NCBI GenBank assembly: GCA_030180135.1
Contig: CM058236.1
Location: 5,766,001 to 5,830,000 of the forward strand
Source: Orychophragmus violaceus
Taxonomy: Eukaryota > Streptophyta > Magnoliopsida > Brassicales > Brassicaceae
Direction of reading: 5' to 3'
DNA: 64,000 bases
The translations under genes and the position numbers were made by a program. The notes under the pieces were generated by a model. That model saw only the letters and a list, made by a program, of their open reading frames with translations. It had not been told where the DNA came from and did not search any database. Below, in pieces: positions 11,303-21,326 of the stretch (within the stretch, counting starts at the first letter, position 1; each line of letters begins with the position of its first letter).

Positions 11303-11990
11303 TGTTAGGATTATGTCCTGAAATCACATTGTACTTACTCTGAAGATAGTTGTATTGTCGAGATCGGACAATTCATGTGATACTGGGTAGTCATAATGTT
11401 TTGCTAGAAACCACTTATGACAAATGAGTTGTAACTCATTTCTGGTATCGTGTGAACCTACAGGGTCACACACCTAAGCAAGTTGGATACACTTGGTAAG
11501 GGATTGATCATTGGCATATGGTCCGATCAATGTGTATTGGATACACATTGATATCGTGTTTTAGGAGGTGCATCGATCGACACCATTGTGTGTGTCGGTC
11601 GACACAAGAGCAAAACCGAAACTGATGTTTCGGTTTACATCGAGGTCAATATATAAACGCTTGTGTATTTTCGACCTCGGGTGTGTGCCGTCGCACACAG
11701 TTTTTCTTGACAGAAAAAAACTGATCCTCTTCCTCTAGAAAACACAGAAATCCCAAGAGATCCGATTCCCGGCGCTAGCATCCCGGTGGATTCCAGCTTG
11801 TGTGCGTGTGGAATACGATAGAGGTGCTGCGATTGAGGCGCTCCAGATCTCGTTTACCTGCTCATTCTTCCGCTGCCAATCTCCAGGTAGTCACGAGGTC
11901 AGTTCTCAGATTCAATTACTCGAACCCAGATCCTAGGCAATAGGAACAAGATGCAATTCTGAATCTGTTAGAATTGGCCGAGTTCCTTCA
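11303..11990 (+). repeat. Cop-1 3' LTR (full length)
   Basis: 688 bp, TGTTAGG to CCTTCA. A palindrome pair lies at 11569-11584 and 11591-11606, and a strong TATA box TATATAAA at 11650-11657, 44 bp downstream. This promoter module is absent from the 5' LTR. Confidence 0.93.
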
Positions 11991-11995
11991 CGGTC

Positions 11996-12887
11996 GATGC
12001 AAAGCGAAAACGAAGAACCTGTCGTAACAAAGTCGCCCAGCAACGATCGACAAAACACCAGCGACGATCGACGCAAGGCGACCACAGAGAGTTCAAGACC
12101 AGAAAAGCCGAAACAGTCGAGTGAAAGGGTCTACAAACCTAAAGTGCATTTTCCCAAAAATTCCAGGAAAGGTAAGAACGATAGACAGTATACCAAATGC
12201 AAAGAGATCATTAAAAAGGTGAAAGTTGAAGTGCCTTTGATTGACTCTATGGAGTCTTCTCCTGTGATGAGGAGATGTCTTAAGGACTTGCTTGTTGGTA
12301 AGTGGTCTGATGAGGAGAGTGTAATGATGATCACAGAGGTATGTAGTGCGGTAGTTCAGGGCAGAATTCCTGAGAAGCTGAAAGATCCAGGGAGATTTGT
12401 GTTGGATTGTGCTATCTACAGGGAAAGATTTGAAAGATCCCTGTGTGATCTTGGTTCTAGTGTGAATCTTATGCCCTTCTCTGTAGCTAAGAGACTTGGA
12501 ATGACTGATTTCTTACCAACTAGGATCTCACTAGTCTTAGCAGACAGAACCATTAGGATCCCTGAAGGAGTGCTAGAAGATGTGCCTATAATGATTGGTA
12601 AATGTGTGATACCTACTGATTTTGTGGTTCTGCAGTATGGAGAGGAACCGAAGGATCCACTAATTTTGGGCAGGCCCTTCTTAGCCACTGCTGGTGCGAT
12701 GATTGATTGCCAAGGAGGTAGAATAATTCTGAATGTGGGTGATCTGAAGATGAGTTTTGATATGGATAAACTGGTGAAGAGACCAACCATCGACGGACAT
12801 ACCTTCTATGTGGACACACTGGGTGATTTGGCTGCAGAGTACTTTCACAAGTCACAGCTGAAGATCCACTGGAAAGAGCTTTACTGA
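11996..12887 (+). pseudogene. Ath-1 gag C-terminus and protease
   Basis: Continuation of the gag frame after Cop-1. It opens with translated palindrome copies (NDRQNTSDDRR) and a basic linker, then an aspartic protease domain. The active-site motif is CDLGSSVNLMPFSVA, where the usual DTG/DSG is DLG as in other ATHILA-type proteases. The second conserved block LILGRPFLATAGAMID follows. The frame stops with TGA at 12885-12887 (KELY, stop), while the RT frame that follows is shifted. This may be a frameshift mutation near 12870-12895 or, less likely, a programmed boundary. The Ath-2 protease at 23892-24551 aligns along the whole domain. Confidence 0.88.
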
Positions 12888-12895
12888 GCTCTATA

Positions 12896-14600
12896 ATGGA
12901 GCTGGAACACCTACAAGACGAGCCTGCAATCTGCTATGCAAAACTGATGGACTCTGCTGAGCAAGTGATGAAGATAGAAGTATCTGCCGCGACTTTGCAT
13001 CGTTCGACACAACCCAAGCGTCGATCGTTTCAAGTCGACAGAGATTGGGCAGAGGAAAAGGCTCTGAAGATTGAGCTGAAACAACTTCCATCGGGGCTAA
13101 GGTATGCGTTTCTTGGACCTAATTCGACTTATCCAGTGATAGTTAATGCTAATTTGAACAACGCAGAGCTCACCTTATTGCTAAGAAAGCTGCGCAAGCA
13201 TCACAAAGCTCTTGGCTATTCTCTTGATGACATTTCAGGTATCTCTCCAGAGCTGTGCATGCATCGGATACATCTTGAGGACGAGTCTAAGACATCTGTT
13301 GAGCATCAGAGAAGGCTAAATCCTAATCTACAGGAAGTGGTTAAGAAGGAGATTATGAAACTCCTAGATGCTGGGATCATCTATCCTATTTCAGACAGTG
13401 ATTGGGTGAGTCCAGTCCATGTGGTGCCTAAGAAAGGCGGAGTCACAGTTGTGAAGAATGAGAAGAATGAGCTGATCCCTACTAGGACTGTGACAGGACA
13501 CAGGATGTGCATGGATTACAGGAAACTCAATGCTGCAACAAGCAATAATCATTTCCCTTTACCCTTCATTGATCAGATGCTGGAGAGGTTAGCAAATCAC
13601 CACTACTATTGCTTCCTCGATGGATACTCAGGTTTCTTTCAGATTTCTATCCACCCAGAGGATCAGGGAAAGACCACCTTCACTTGTCCATATGGCACAT
13701 TTGCTTACCGTAGGATGCCTTTTGGACTCTGCAATGCACCAGCTACTTTCCAGAGATGCATGATGTCCATATTCACTGATATGATTGAGGACTTTATGGA
13801 GGTATTTATGGATGACTTCTCAGTCTATGGATCATCTTATAATGAGTGCTTAGATAATCTATGTAAGGTATTGACTAGATGCGAAGAAAAGCACTTAGTT
13901 CTTAATTGGGAAAAGTGCCATTTCATGGTCAGAGATGGCATTGTACTTGGACTTAAAGTGTCTGAAGCAGGGATTGAAGTAGACCGCGCTAAGATTGAGG
14001 TAATGACCAGCCTTCAGGCGCTTGATTCTTTCAAGTCTATAAGAAGCTTTCTCGGACATGCTGGGTTCTATAGACGGTTCATAAAAGACTTTAGTAAGAT
14101 TGCTAGGCCACTAACTGCTTTGCTGTGTAAGGACACCAAATTTGAATTCACTGCAGATTGTCAGACTGCGTTTGAACAAATCAAGCAGGCATTAGTGACT
14201 GCTCCAATAGTTCAGCCACCGGTTTGGGATCTACCTTTTGAGGTTATGTGTGATGCAAGTGACTATGCTGTAGGAGCTGTTCTGGGGCAGAAGAAGGATA
14301 GAAAGCTTCATGCTATCTATTATGCTAGTAGGACACTAGATGATGCACAGAGAAACTATGCCACTACAGAGAAGGAGCTGTTGGCTGTTGTCTTTGCATT
14401 TGAGAAGTTCCGCCCCTATCTTGTAGGCTCCAAGGTGATTGTGCACACTGATCATTCAGCCCTGAAGTATCTAATGCAGAAGAAGGATGCTAAACCAAGA
14501 TTGTTGAGATGGATTATGTTGCTTCAGGAGTTTGACATTGAAGTGAGGGACAAGAAGGGGTTGAGAATGGAGTTGCTGATCATCTTTCAAGGATGCTGGT
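12896..14600 (+). pseudogene. Ath-1 reverse transcriptase and RNase H
   Basis: Copies element RNA to DNA and removes the RNA strand. A linker with two palindrome copies ([12 protein letters not shown], about 12990-13040) comes first. RT blocks follow in order: [36 protein letters not shown] and the catalytic [10 protein letters not shown] (MDD in place of YxDD, common in this group), then [18 protein letters not shown]. RNase [39 protein letters not shown]. All key acidic residues are visible. Homology leaves this frame at a G run (14557-14560), where one G appears to be missing. The native frame ([10 protein letters not shown]) continues in the next frame. The open frame up to 14707 is out of register. 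Confidence 0.93.
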
Positions 14601-15144
14601 TGAGGAAGACGTGCCCATTAATGATTATTTACCCGAGGAAAACGTCAATATGGTCGGGACAGTGTTTCAGGCGGAATTGGGCGAAAATCTGCAAAACTGT
14701 CGGATAAATTGCACTGCGTCGATCGATGCCACATCTGTGAAGATCGATGCAGGTGTCGAGGATGCGACGATCGATGCAACCCTATGCGACGATCGTTGCA
14801 GTGCGGAAACAGAACCAGAACCTTTCACGGTTCAAATTGGAGACTATGTCTTCGAGGTAGGTGTTGTCACAACCACTGCTCGACCCTGGTACGCGGATAT
14901 AGCTAATTACCTGGCTGCAGAAGCTGAACCAGATGATTTAAATGGGTATGCAAAGAAGAAGTTCTTCAGGGAGCTCAGACGATACTACTGGGATGAGCCT
15001 TATCTCTACAAGCACTGTTCAGATGGTCTTTACAGGAGATGCGTTGCTGAATCAGAGGTTCCTGACATCCTATTCCACTGTCATGGATCAGATTATGCTG
15101 GACATTTTGCTACATTCAAGACTGTGTCTAAGGTTCTCCAATAG
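14561..15144 (+). pseudogene. Ath-1 RNase H end, linker and integrase zinc finger
   Basis: Shifted continuation of pol. It starts with the conserved NGVADHLSR that ends the RNase H/linker, then a linker holding four palindrome copies (14711-14803), read as ASIDAT, KIDAG, ATIDAT and DDRCS. Next is the integrase N-terminal region with a degenerate HHCC finger ([37 protein letters not shown]). At about 15138 the normal next segment, including the whole DD35E catalytic core, is missing. Sequence jumps to the far side of the core ([13 protein letters not shown]), creating a stop at 15142-15144. The enzyme cannot be active. Confidence 0.88.
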
Positions 15145-15730
15145 ACAGATCAAGGAGATCTTAGAAAAGACAGTTGGGAAGACAAGGAATGATTGGGCAG
15201 CAAAGCTAGATGATGCACTATGGGCTTACCGAACTGCATTTAAGACACCTCTTGGGACCACTCCATTCCATCTTCTGTATGGAAAAGCATGTCATCTGCC
15301 AGTGGAGCTTGAGCACAAAGCAGCATGGGCTGTAAAACAGATGAACTTTGATCTTAAGTCTGCTGCAAAAAGGAGATTGGTGCAGCTTAATGAGTTAGAT
15401 GAAATTAGACATCTTGCCTATGAGAACTCAAAGCTGTACAAAGAGAGTACTAAGGCCTATCATGACAAAAAGATTGTCTCCAGACAGTTTGCACCAAATG
15501 ATCAGGTACTTTTGTATAACTCACGTTTGCATTTGTTTCCAGGTAAGCTGAAATCAAGGTGGTCTGGTCCTTTCAAGATTAAAGAGGTGCGTCCCTACGG
15601 AGCTATTGTTTTAATCAGCAAGGAAGGTAATGAGTTCACTGTGAATGGACAGAGGGTGAAGCACTATTGGGCTAAGGCCGAGATTCCAGTAGGACAAATT
15701 CTGCCTCTGGATGATGCACCCTCTACCTAG
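15138..15730 (+). pseudogene. Ath-1 integrase C-terminal half
   Basis: Begins just after the catalytic core ([52 protein letters not shown]) and runs to the C-terminal GPF/GPY-type module ([18 protein letters not shown]). It stops at TAG 15728-15730. No chromodomain is visible. It lies in a different frame from the zinc-finger part because of the core deletion. The well-preserved tail argues that the deletion is recent relative to the age of the lineage. Confidence 0.88.
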
Positions 15731-15739
15731 ATCAGCTGA

Positions 15740-15789
15740 AACGTCAAGCTATTGACGTTAAAAGAGCGCTGAGTGGGAGGCAACCCACT
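15740..15789 (+). other. Ath-1 twin conserved RNA hairpins after pol
   Basis: Hairpin 1 at 15740-15759: stem AACGTCAA/TTGACGTT, loop GCTA. Hairpin 2 at 15772-15789: stem AGTGGG/CCCACT, loop AGGCAA. They begin 9 bases after the stop codon and are separated by an AGCGCT-containing spacer. The same pair is present in Ath-2, Ath-3 and Ath-4, with compensatory changes in the stems. Confidence 0.75.
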
Positions 15790-17063
15790 GTTTTATTTTT
15801 GCATTTTGATTTTTGGTGTTTTTGTAGGATTTTACGTTTTGTTTCTGTTTTTGGTGAGTTTTTTCTGCAGGTCTCGGCCAAAATCGCAGTGCGTCGATCG
15901 ACACACATTGTGTCGATCGTCACAACACGAAAGAAATCGCATTGCAGCGATTGTTGCGGTCCTGAGCAACGATCGACCATACACGAAAATCGCCCAGCAA
16001 CGGTCGATGCACCTAGTGCAACGGTCGATGCCTGAGCGACAGAGGTAAAAATCAGACAGAACTCAACACGTCCATTAACATTTAACTTTTTCTTTCTTTT
16101 TACCAACCATTTGCTTGACACTACTGGGGACAGTGTGTCTTAAGTGTGGGGGAGGCGCTACTGACATCTATCTTTCTGTTTTCTTAGAGTCAGTCCGTTT
16201 TTCAAAAAATTTTGTTTTATTGAGTCAAAACCTGTTAAGTAAGAAACAATGATTTTTTTAGAAGATTAACAGCACTTGCAGGAACTTAAGTAACCATCGG
16301 GATGAAGTTGCAGGATCTATCTATGACTATTAGAAAACCCCATCACAGATCAACCTACTGAGGACACCCACATCACTTCAGGTATCAGAGGATCCTTTTA
16401 CTGACTTCAAACTTAATACTGACTTAATTTTCTCACCTAAGGGCTTGGTATACCTTGTGTCGGATTCCCTTGTTAGTTCTGACACAGCCTGTAAACCTGT
16501 CCTATTTGGTTTCCTTCTCCCCTTACATAAAAAAAAAGATAATAAACTGAGGATGAGTTAGTAACTCCGAAGTGATCTCTGGCCATGGTAGCTACAACTA
16601 TCATATCCTGTGCATCCATGGAATGTGTCCAAAGTACACCCCTTAACGGGAAGAGCACTGATAAAAAAAATAAAATGATACCCAATGGGGAAAAATCAGA
16701 ATGCTAAGGAAGGGAAAAGAGAAGAAAGGGACTAGAGAAAGATAGTATGGTGGTCTAGAGCTGATAAGGTAAGAGTCCATGTGCCTTTGATCGATACTCC
16801 TTAGGTGAGACCGCACTTAAATACTTGCAGAAGTCAGTAGGGAGAATTTGAATGCGTGAATGTGATTGTGGAGTTTACTTAGGACAGTTGCTAAGTGTGG
16901 GGGAAGTATATGTTGGTCTTGATATCTTGTGATTGATTCTTTCAGTAGATTACTAAGGGGAATTTGAGTGTTGTTGCTTCTAGGACAAAAAGAGTTTCTG
17001 AAAGTTTTCAAACCTCTTCACCATGTTTTAGTTCTCTGTTTTTCTTGAGGGCAAGCAAAGGCT
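15790..17063 (+). other. Ath-1 long 3' UTR
   Basis: U-rich start, an acceptor-like tract ending TTCTGCAG (about 15871), then a palindrome cluster at 15885-16045 in several TCGC...GCGA units, closing at ACAGAG|GTAAAAA. Next come the conserved ACTACTGGGGACAGTGTGT block (about 16120-16138), purine tract 1 (AAGTGTGGGGGAGG, 16141-16154) and an A-rich stretch (16530-16680). Purine tract 2 (AAGTGTGGGGGAAG) lies at about 16893-16906. No coding sequence is evident. Confidence 0.75.
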
Positions 17064-17077
17064 AAGTGTGGGGGAGT
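17064..17077 (+). promoter_or_regulatory. Ath-1 polypurine tract
   Basis: AAGTGTGGGGGAGT immediately before the 3' LTR. It is the third near-identical tract in this UTR and the only one at the LTR edge. Confidence 0.85.
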
Positions 17078-18289
17078 TGATATATCATGGTTTTTACCGG
17101 TTTTATGCCATGATATAAGTGTGTTTTAGAGTCTATTTGTGTTTCTTTAGAGTCTTTTGCAGGTTTTATTAGGTACACGTACGTTTGGAGCAAAAGTGGA
17201 GATTATGGAGCTAATTGGAGCACTTTGGAGATTTGGTCCGAGAGATAGAGCTCACTGTCCAGATTTGATGACTGCGTCGATCGTTGCACACATGCATCGG
17301 TCGATGCACAACGCGGATGGGCCAGACTCGGCGGTTTAATGAAGAATGCCAATATTGCAGAAGTGCCCAGAAGTTCCAGATATTTACACAGAAGCCCCAA
17401 GTCGTGTTTTAGCTACTTAATTAGGTTTTTAACTTCTATTTGACATACGCTATCATAACTTAGAGCAGAGATTTTTTAGAGCTTTTGGGGCTGACTTGAT
17501 CCTGTACTACATTCGTTTTGGAGAATTTTTCGAACCCCTTTTATTATTCTAAACTCTCTTATGATTTCTATTTATTCATTGATTATGTTTACATCGTCCA
17601 TGTCTGAGTAGTTTCATAGTTAGGTTTAGGGTTTCTCATAGGGATTTCATGACTTGCTAGATAAAATTAATTCAGTTAAGGATTCACATCAATAGATGTT
17701 CTTCAAACTAAATTGTGTTTAATGCTAGTTCTAACATGATCAATTAGAATCTAGATCTTAGGTTGCTAAATACGACACGACAGTGTGGTTTTGAATCTGA
17801 ACTATTTAGGTTGAGTAATTTAATTACTCGCAAAGGAATTTGGTTTAATTAGATTGTGAACATATCAAACTTGGAATTAAAGCTGGTTTAATCTGTTAGT
17901 AATTGCAAAGGAATTTGGATTACTGCACTTAGACTTAGAGAATTCTCGCAAAGGAATTTGGTTAATTCTATATCTGTGTTTTGAGTTCTAGAACTGAGTT
18001 TAATTAGAACCTGACTGATTGATTTATCTGCTTGTCTGATTTCCTGAGAACGCCCTAGACTTAGCGCTTTTAGTTTATTGATTTCAAACAACAAATCTGC
18101 TACCTGTTTACTTTCCTGCTTGCTTTTAGTTAATAGAATACAATTTGCTTTTTGCTTTCTCCTAGTTTTAATCTCTTTAAGTTCTTAATCCTATCGTTGC
18201 CTAGAGTCCTCGTGGATTCGATCCCTAAGTACTACAATTGATATACTGTGCACTTGCAGTTAGAATAGGGTAAAACTCGAGACCTATCA
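17078..18289 (+). repeat. Ath-1 3' LTR
   Basis: 1212 bp, TGATATATCATGG to CCTATCA, matching the 5' LTR with scattered differences. The palindrome pair lies at about 17273-17308. Confidence 0.93.
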
Positions 18290-18570
18290 ACTCCTTAGGT
18301 GAGACCGCACTTAATAGCTTAAAGAAGTCAGTAGAGTGAATTTGAATGCTCTGGATGTGATTGTTGAGTTTACTCAGGACGGTTGCTAAGTGTGGGGGAA
18401 GTATATGTTGGTCTTGATGTCTACAGGTGCATTTTTCATGTGGCTTACTAAGGGGAATCTGAGTGTCGTACTTCTAAGATGAAATGAGTTTCTGAAGTTT
18501 TCAAAATTCTTCACCATATTTTGGTTTTCTGTTTTGCTTGAGGGCAAGCAAATGCTAAGTATGGGGGAGT
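18290..18570 (+). other. Ath-0 3' UTR, right part
   Basis: Resumes Ath-0 sequence after Ath-1, starting with the target duplication ACTCC. It holds purine tract 2 (GTGTGGGGGAAG, about 18385) and ends with a variant tract AAGTATGGGGGAGT (18557-18570) at the LTR edge. Confidence 0.8.
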
Positions 18571-19748
18571 TGATATATCACGGTCTTTACTTGTTTTATG
18601 CCATGATATAAGTATGTTTTAGAGTCTTTTGTAGTGTCTTTCGAGTCTCTTTCAGGTGTTTATTAGGTACATGCATGTTTGGAGGATTTTGGAAGATATT
18701 GGAGTATTTTGGGCAAGTTCTAGAGCAAAAGCCGTGAGGAGCATTGACTATCTCGGATAGACCTCAGCATCGATCGATGCAGAATTGGCATCAATCGACA
18801 CAGCCTCGCGCCAGCACATTAATGAAGATTTTGGAAAATTGCACTTTTTCCCCAGAAGTTCCAGTATTTACAAAAGAGACCTAAGCGGTGATTAGCACTT
18901 TATAATTAGGTTTTTGATGTTTTGTTTTGATACACACATTCATACGTTTAGCTAGAGAGAGTTGAGAGCTTTGGGGCTGATCTTACCTTGTACTGCTTTT
19001 GCTTTTGGAGAAGATTTCGAACCCCTTTATTTCTCTACTCTTTTATATATGCAATCTATTTATTCATTGATTTGTGTTTCATTAATCATGTCTGAGTAGA
19101 TTCATAGTTAGGTTTAGGGATTCTCATTAGGGATTTCATTACTTGCTAGATTAATTTATCAGTTAAGGATTCATAACTTGATTAGTTCTTCAACCTGAAT
19201 TGTGCTTAATACTAGCTTCTAATCTGATCACTTAGAATCTAGACTTTAGGTTTATAAATTGACATGAAAGTGTAATTTAGAATCTGAACTATTTAGGTTG
19301 AGCAATTTAATTATCTGCAAAGAAATTTGGTTTAATTGAATTGTGAACAAATCGAACTTGCACTTAAGGCTAGTTTATTCTGTTAGGAATTGCAAAGAAA
19401 TTTGGGTTTATGTGGTTTAGACTTAGAGAATTCTCGCAAAGAAAGTTGGTTAATTCTATATCTGTGTTTGAGTTCTAGAACAATGTTTAATTTGATCCTG
19501 ACTGATAATTGATCTGCTTGTCTTGATTTCCTGAGAACTCCCTAGACTTAGTGATTTTAGTATATTGATAAAACAAACCGACTTACTTTCTGATTTAGTT
19601 TCTGCTTAGTTTAATATTTCTGATTTGCATCGCCTAGCTTAATTCGATAATCTATCGTAAGATTTCTTGAGCCTCTGTGGATTCAACCCCTACATACTAC
19701 ATTTGCTTGTGCACTTGCAGTGTAACTTAGGGAAGTAAACTATGAGCA
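18571..19748 (+). repeat. Ath-0 3' LTR (older family member)
   Basis: Starts TGATATATCACGG and aligns along its length with the other ATHILA LTRs, but is clearly more diverged. The palindrome pair at about 18768-18812 is partly decayed (GCATCAATCGACACA). The right end is uncertain: the expected CCTATCA is absent, and I place it near GAGCA at 19748 because Gyp-H-like sequence follows. Confidence 0.7.
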
Positions 19749-20890
19749 TAGCAGACTTCTAATAGACTCAATAAAATCAAATACATACTCTAATGAAGGG
19801 AAATCTCGAAATCACACCAAAAAGAGGCGTTAGGCAATAAGCAAAATCAATGAATTCAAACACTTATCTTAGCTTATTTTTGGACGAACTTGGGGTGTCT
19901 CTAAAATGGTATGCACTGGTTTTTAAGTGATACAGTGTGCATTGGTGTGTTGAGGGATGGTAAATATGGTAAACTCCCTTGGACACTCTCTAGTGGTTGA
20001 ATGGGCTGAAACAAGGCATATATTGATGCACGGTCATTGATCTTTTCTAGAACTTTAAATGGTCGATCTACTCGTGGTGCAATCTTGGACTTTCTCAGGT
20101 TTGGAAACCTTTCATATCTCATGTGAAACCACACACAATCTCATGGTTGGAATGCCACTTCTTTTCTTTGCTTATCAGCTTGAAGTTTTTACTTCTCAGT
20201 CCTCTTCTCCAAGTTCTCATTAACCTTCTCATGAAACTTTTTGTCAAAATCAGTCTTAGTTTCTCCTTATGTACTTGAGTATATAGCATGTGGAAAATAT
20301 AACAAATCTAGAGGGTGTTTGGTTTAAACACATAGACATCTTCAAAAGGAGAATGGTTAGTAGCAGAGTATTGGCATGGTTATAAGCAAACAAATATATG
20401 TCAATCATGATAACCAAGTATTTAAATTCTTACCAGATGTGGCTCTCTACAAGGTTGAGAGTGAGCGGTTCACTACCTCTGTTTGGCCGTCAGTTTGGGG
20501 ATGACAAGTAGTTGAGAACCAAAAAATTGTTCCCAACTTCCTCCAAAGTGTCTTCCAAAAATGGCTGAGAAATTTGGTATCACAATGGTTCTTGGTATCC
20601 CATGTAGCCTCACCACTTCTTTGAAAAAAAAATTAGCTATTTGCACAACATCATTGGTCTTGTTGCATGGAATTAAGTGAGCCATCTTTTACAACATGTC
20701 TACAACTATAAAGATAGAATCCTTTTGGTTAATCTTGGACAGACCTAAGAAAAGTTTCATAGAAATATCAACCCATGGTGGATTAGGAATAAGCAATGAT
20801 AAGTATAAACCGTTTGGATGTAACTTGGATTTAGCCTTTAAGCAAGTGATTATCTTGGCACAACGTCTCTTCACATCTCTCTTCATGTGT
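19749..20890 (-). pseudogene. Gyp-H integrase remnant (old Ty3/Gypsy)
   Basis: Minus-strand integrase of a degenerate Gypsy element, possibly a chromovirus. From N to C: the C-terminal part of the finger region (MKRDVKRRCAKIITCLKAKS, from 20886), PPWVDISMKLFLGLSK, DSIFIVVDML and [26 protein letters not shown] is preserved as [14 protein letters not shown] near 20620. The SDRD block that should follow is destroyed (reads IPNFSA). The C-terminal module WFHMRYERFPNLRKSK and GPFKVLEKIND-like (RPFKVLEKINDRAS) lies at about 20131-19995. Many stops and frameshifts separate the pieces. The stretch 19749-19890 is its non-coding 3' side. It is interrupted on the right by Ath-2 and bordered on the left by Ath-0. 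Confidence 0.8.
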
Positions 20891-21326
20891 GGCTAGAAGA
20901 AGTGCTCCTTAAGAACACTTAGAGCCTTGTCCCTGCCATATTGGCCCATTAGACCACTTCCATGGGCTCCTTTCATCAGCAGTTCTCTCATGGACCCTTG
21001 TGGAATGCATAACCTCATGTCCTTGAAGAGGAATCCATCTTGTTGATAGAATGCTCCAAAGGCTGCCATGGTTGTTTCTTTGTAGACTTCTTTAAAGTCT
21101 GGCCAGATACATACACACTCTTGTAGATATGTTCAAATCCCATGATCTTAGCTTCCATTGTAGATATGAGCGTGTACCTCCTGGTCTGGCCTCTTAGTTT
21201 CTTTAGAGTCTCATGGTCTGTATGAATCACAAACTCTTTAGAAAGCAAATAGTGTTGCCAAGTTTCAAGTGATCTTACAATAGTATAAAGCTCTTTGTCA
21301 TATGTAGGATAATTGAATGCGACACC
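20891..21326 (-). pseudogene. Gyp-H RNase H and integrase finger remnant
   Basis: Continues Gyp-H pol. RNase H C-terminal part: [13 protein letters not shown] near 21321-21283, then [25 protein letters not shown] at about 21265-21185. The integrase finger is recognisable as LMKGAHGSGLMGQYGRDK near 20990-20925, followed by LKEHFF. The coding frame reads across the Ath-2 insertion point at 21322-21326, where the other half resumes at 28022, which confirms Ath-2 interrupted this gene. Heavily decayed. Confidence 0.78.

Larger units (their letters stand above)
5152..11990 (+). mobile_element. Cop-1, defective Ty1/Copia retrotransposon
   Basis: Element of 6839 bp with exact target duplication CGGTC (5147-5151 and 11991-11995). 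It starts TGTTAGGATTATG and ends AGTTCCTTCA. The primer site is initiator-tRNA-Met type and the purine tract is AAGTGGGAGAT, both standard for Copia. Only gag is open. Pol is a set of fragments with stops, frameshifts and internal deletions, although the LTRs differ by under about 2% over the shared part by eye. That contrast suggests the defective copy was mobilised by proteins supplied elsewhere. The insertion point is the centre of a palindrome copy in Ath-1 gag. Confidence 0.95.
1978..18289 (+). mobile_element. Ath-1, ATHILA-type Ty3/Gypsy retrotransposon, nested
   Basis: Complete LTR-to-LTR element of 16.3 kb, including the 6.8-kb Cop-1 insertion. The target duplication is exact: ACTCC at 1973-1977 and 18290-18294. 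Removing the element restores a sequence (GATCGATACTCC then TTAGGTGAG) that Ath-1 itself carries uninterrupted at 16788-16809, which proves insertion into a related 3' UTR. Order: LTR, primer site, gag, protease, RT, RNase H, integrase, hairpins, long 3' UTR, purine tract, LTR. Defects: amber codon in gag at 3977, Cop-1 insertion, frame changes near 12885 and 14557, and deletion of the integrase core near 15140. There is no ORF-1. It cannot be autonomous as it stands. The LTRs differ only at scattered sites. Confidence 0.95.
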
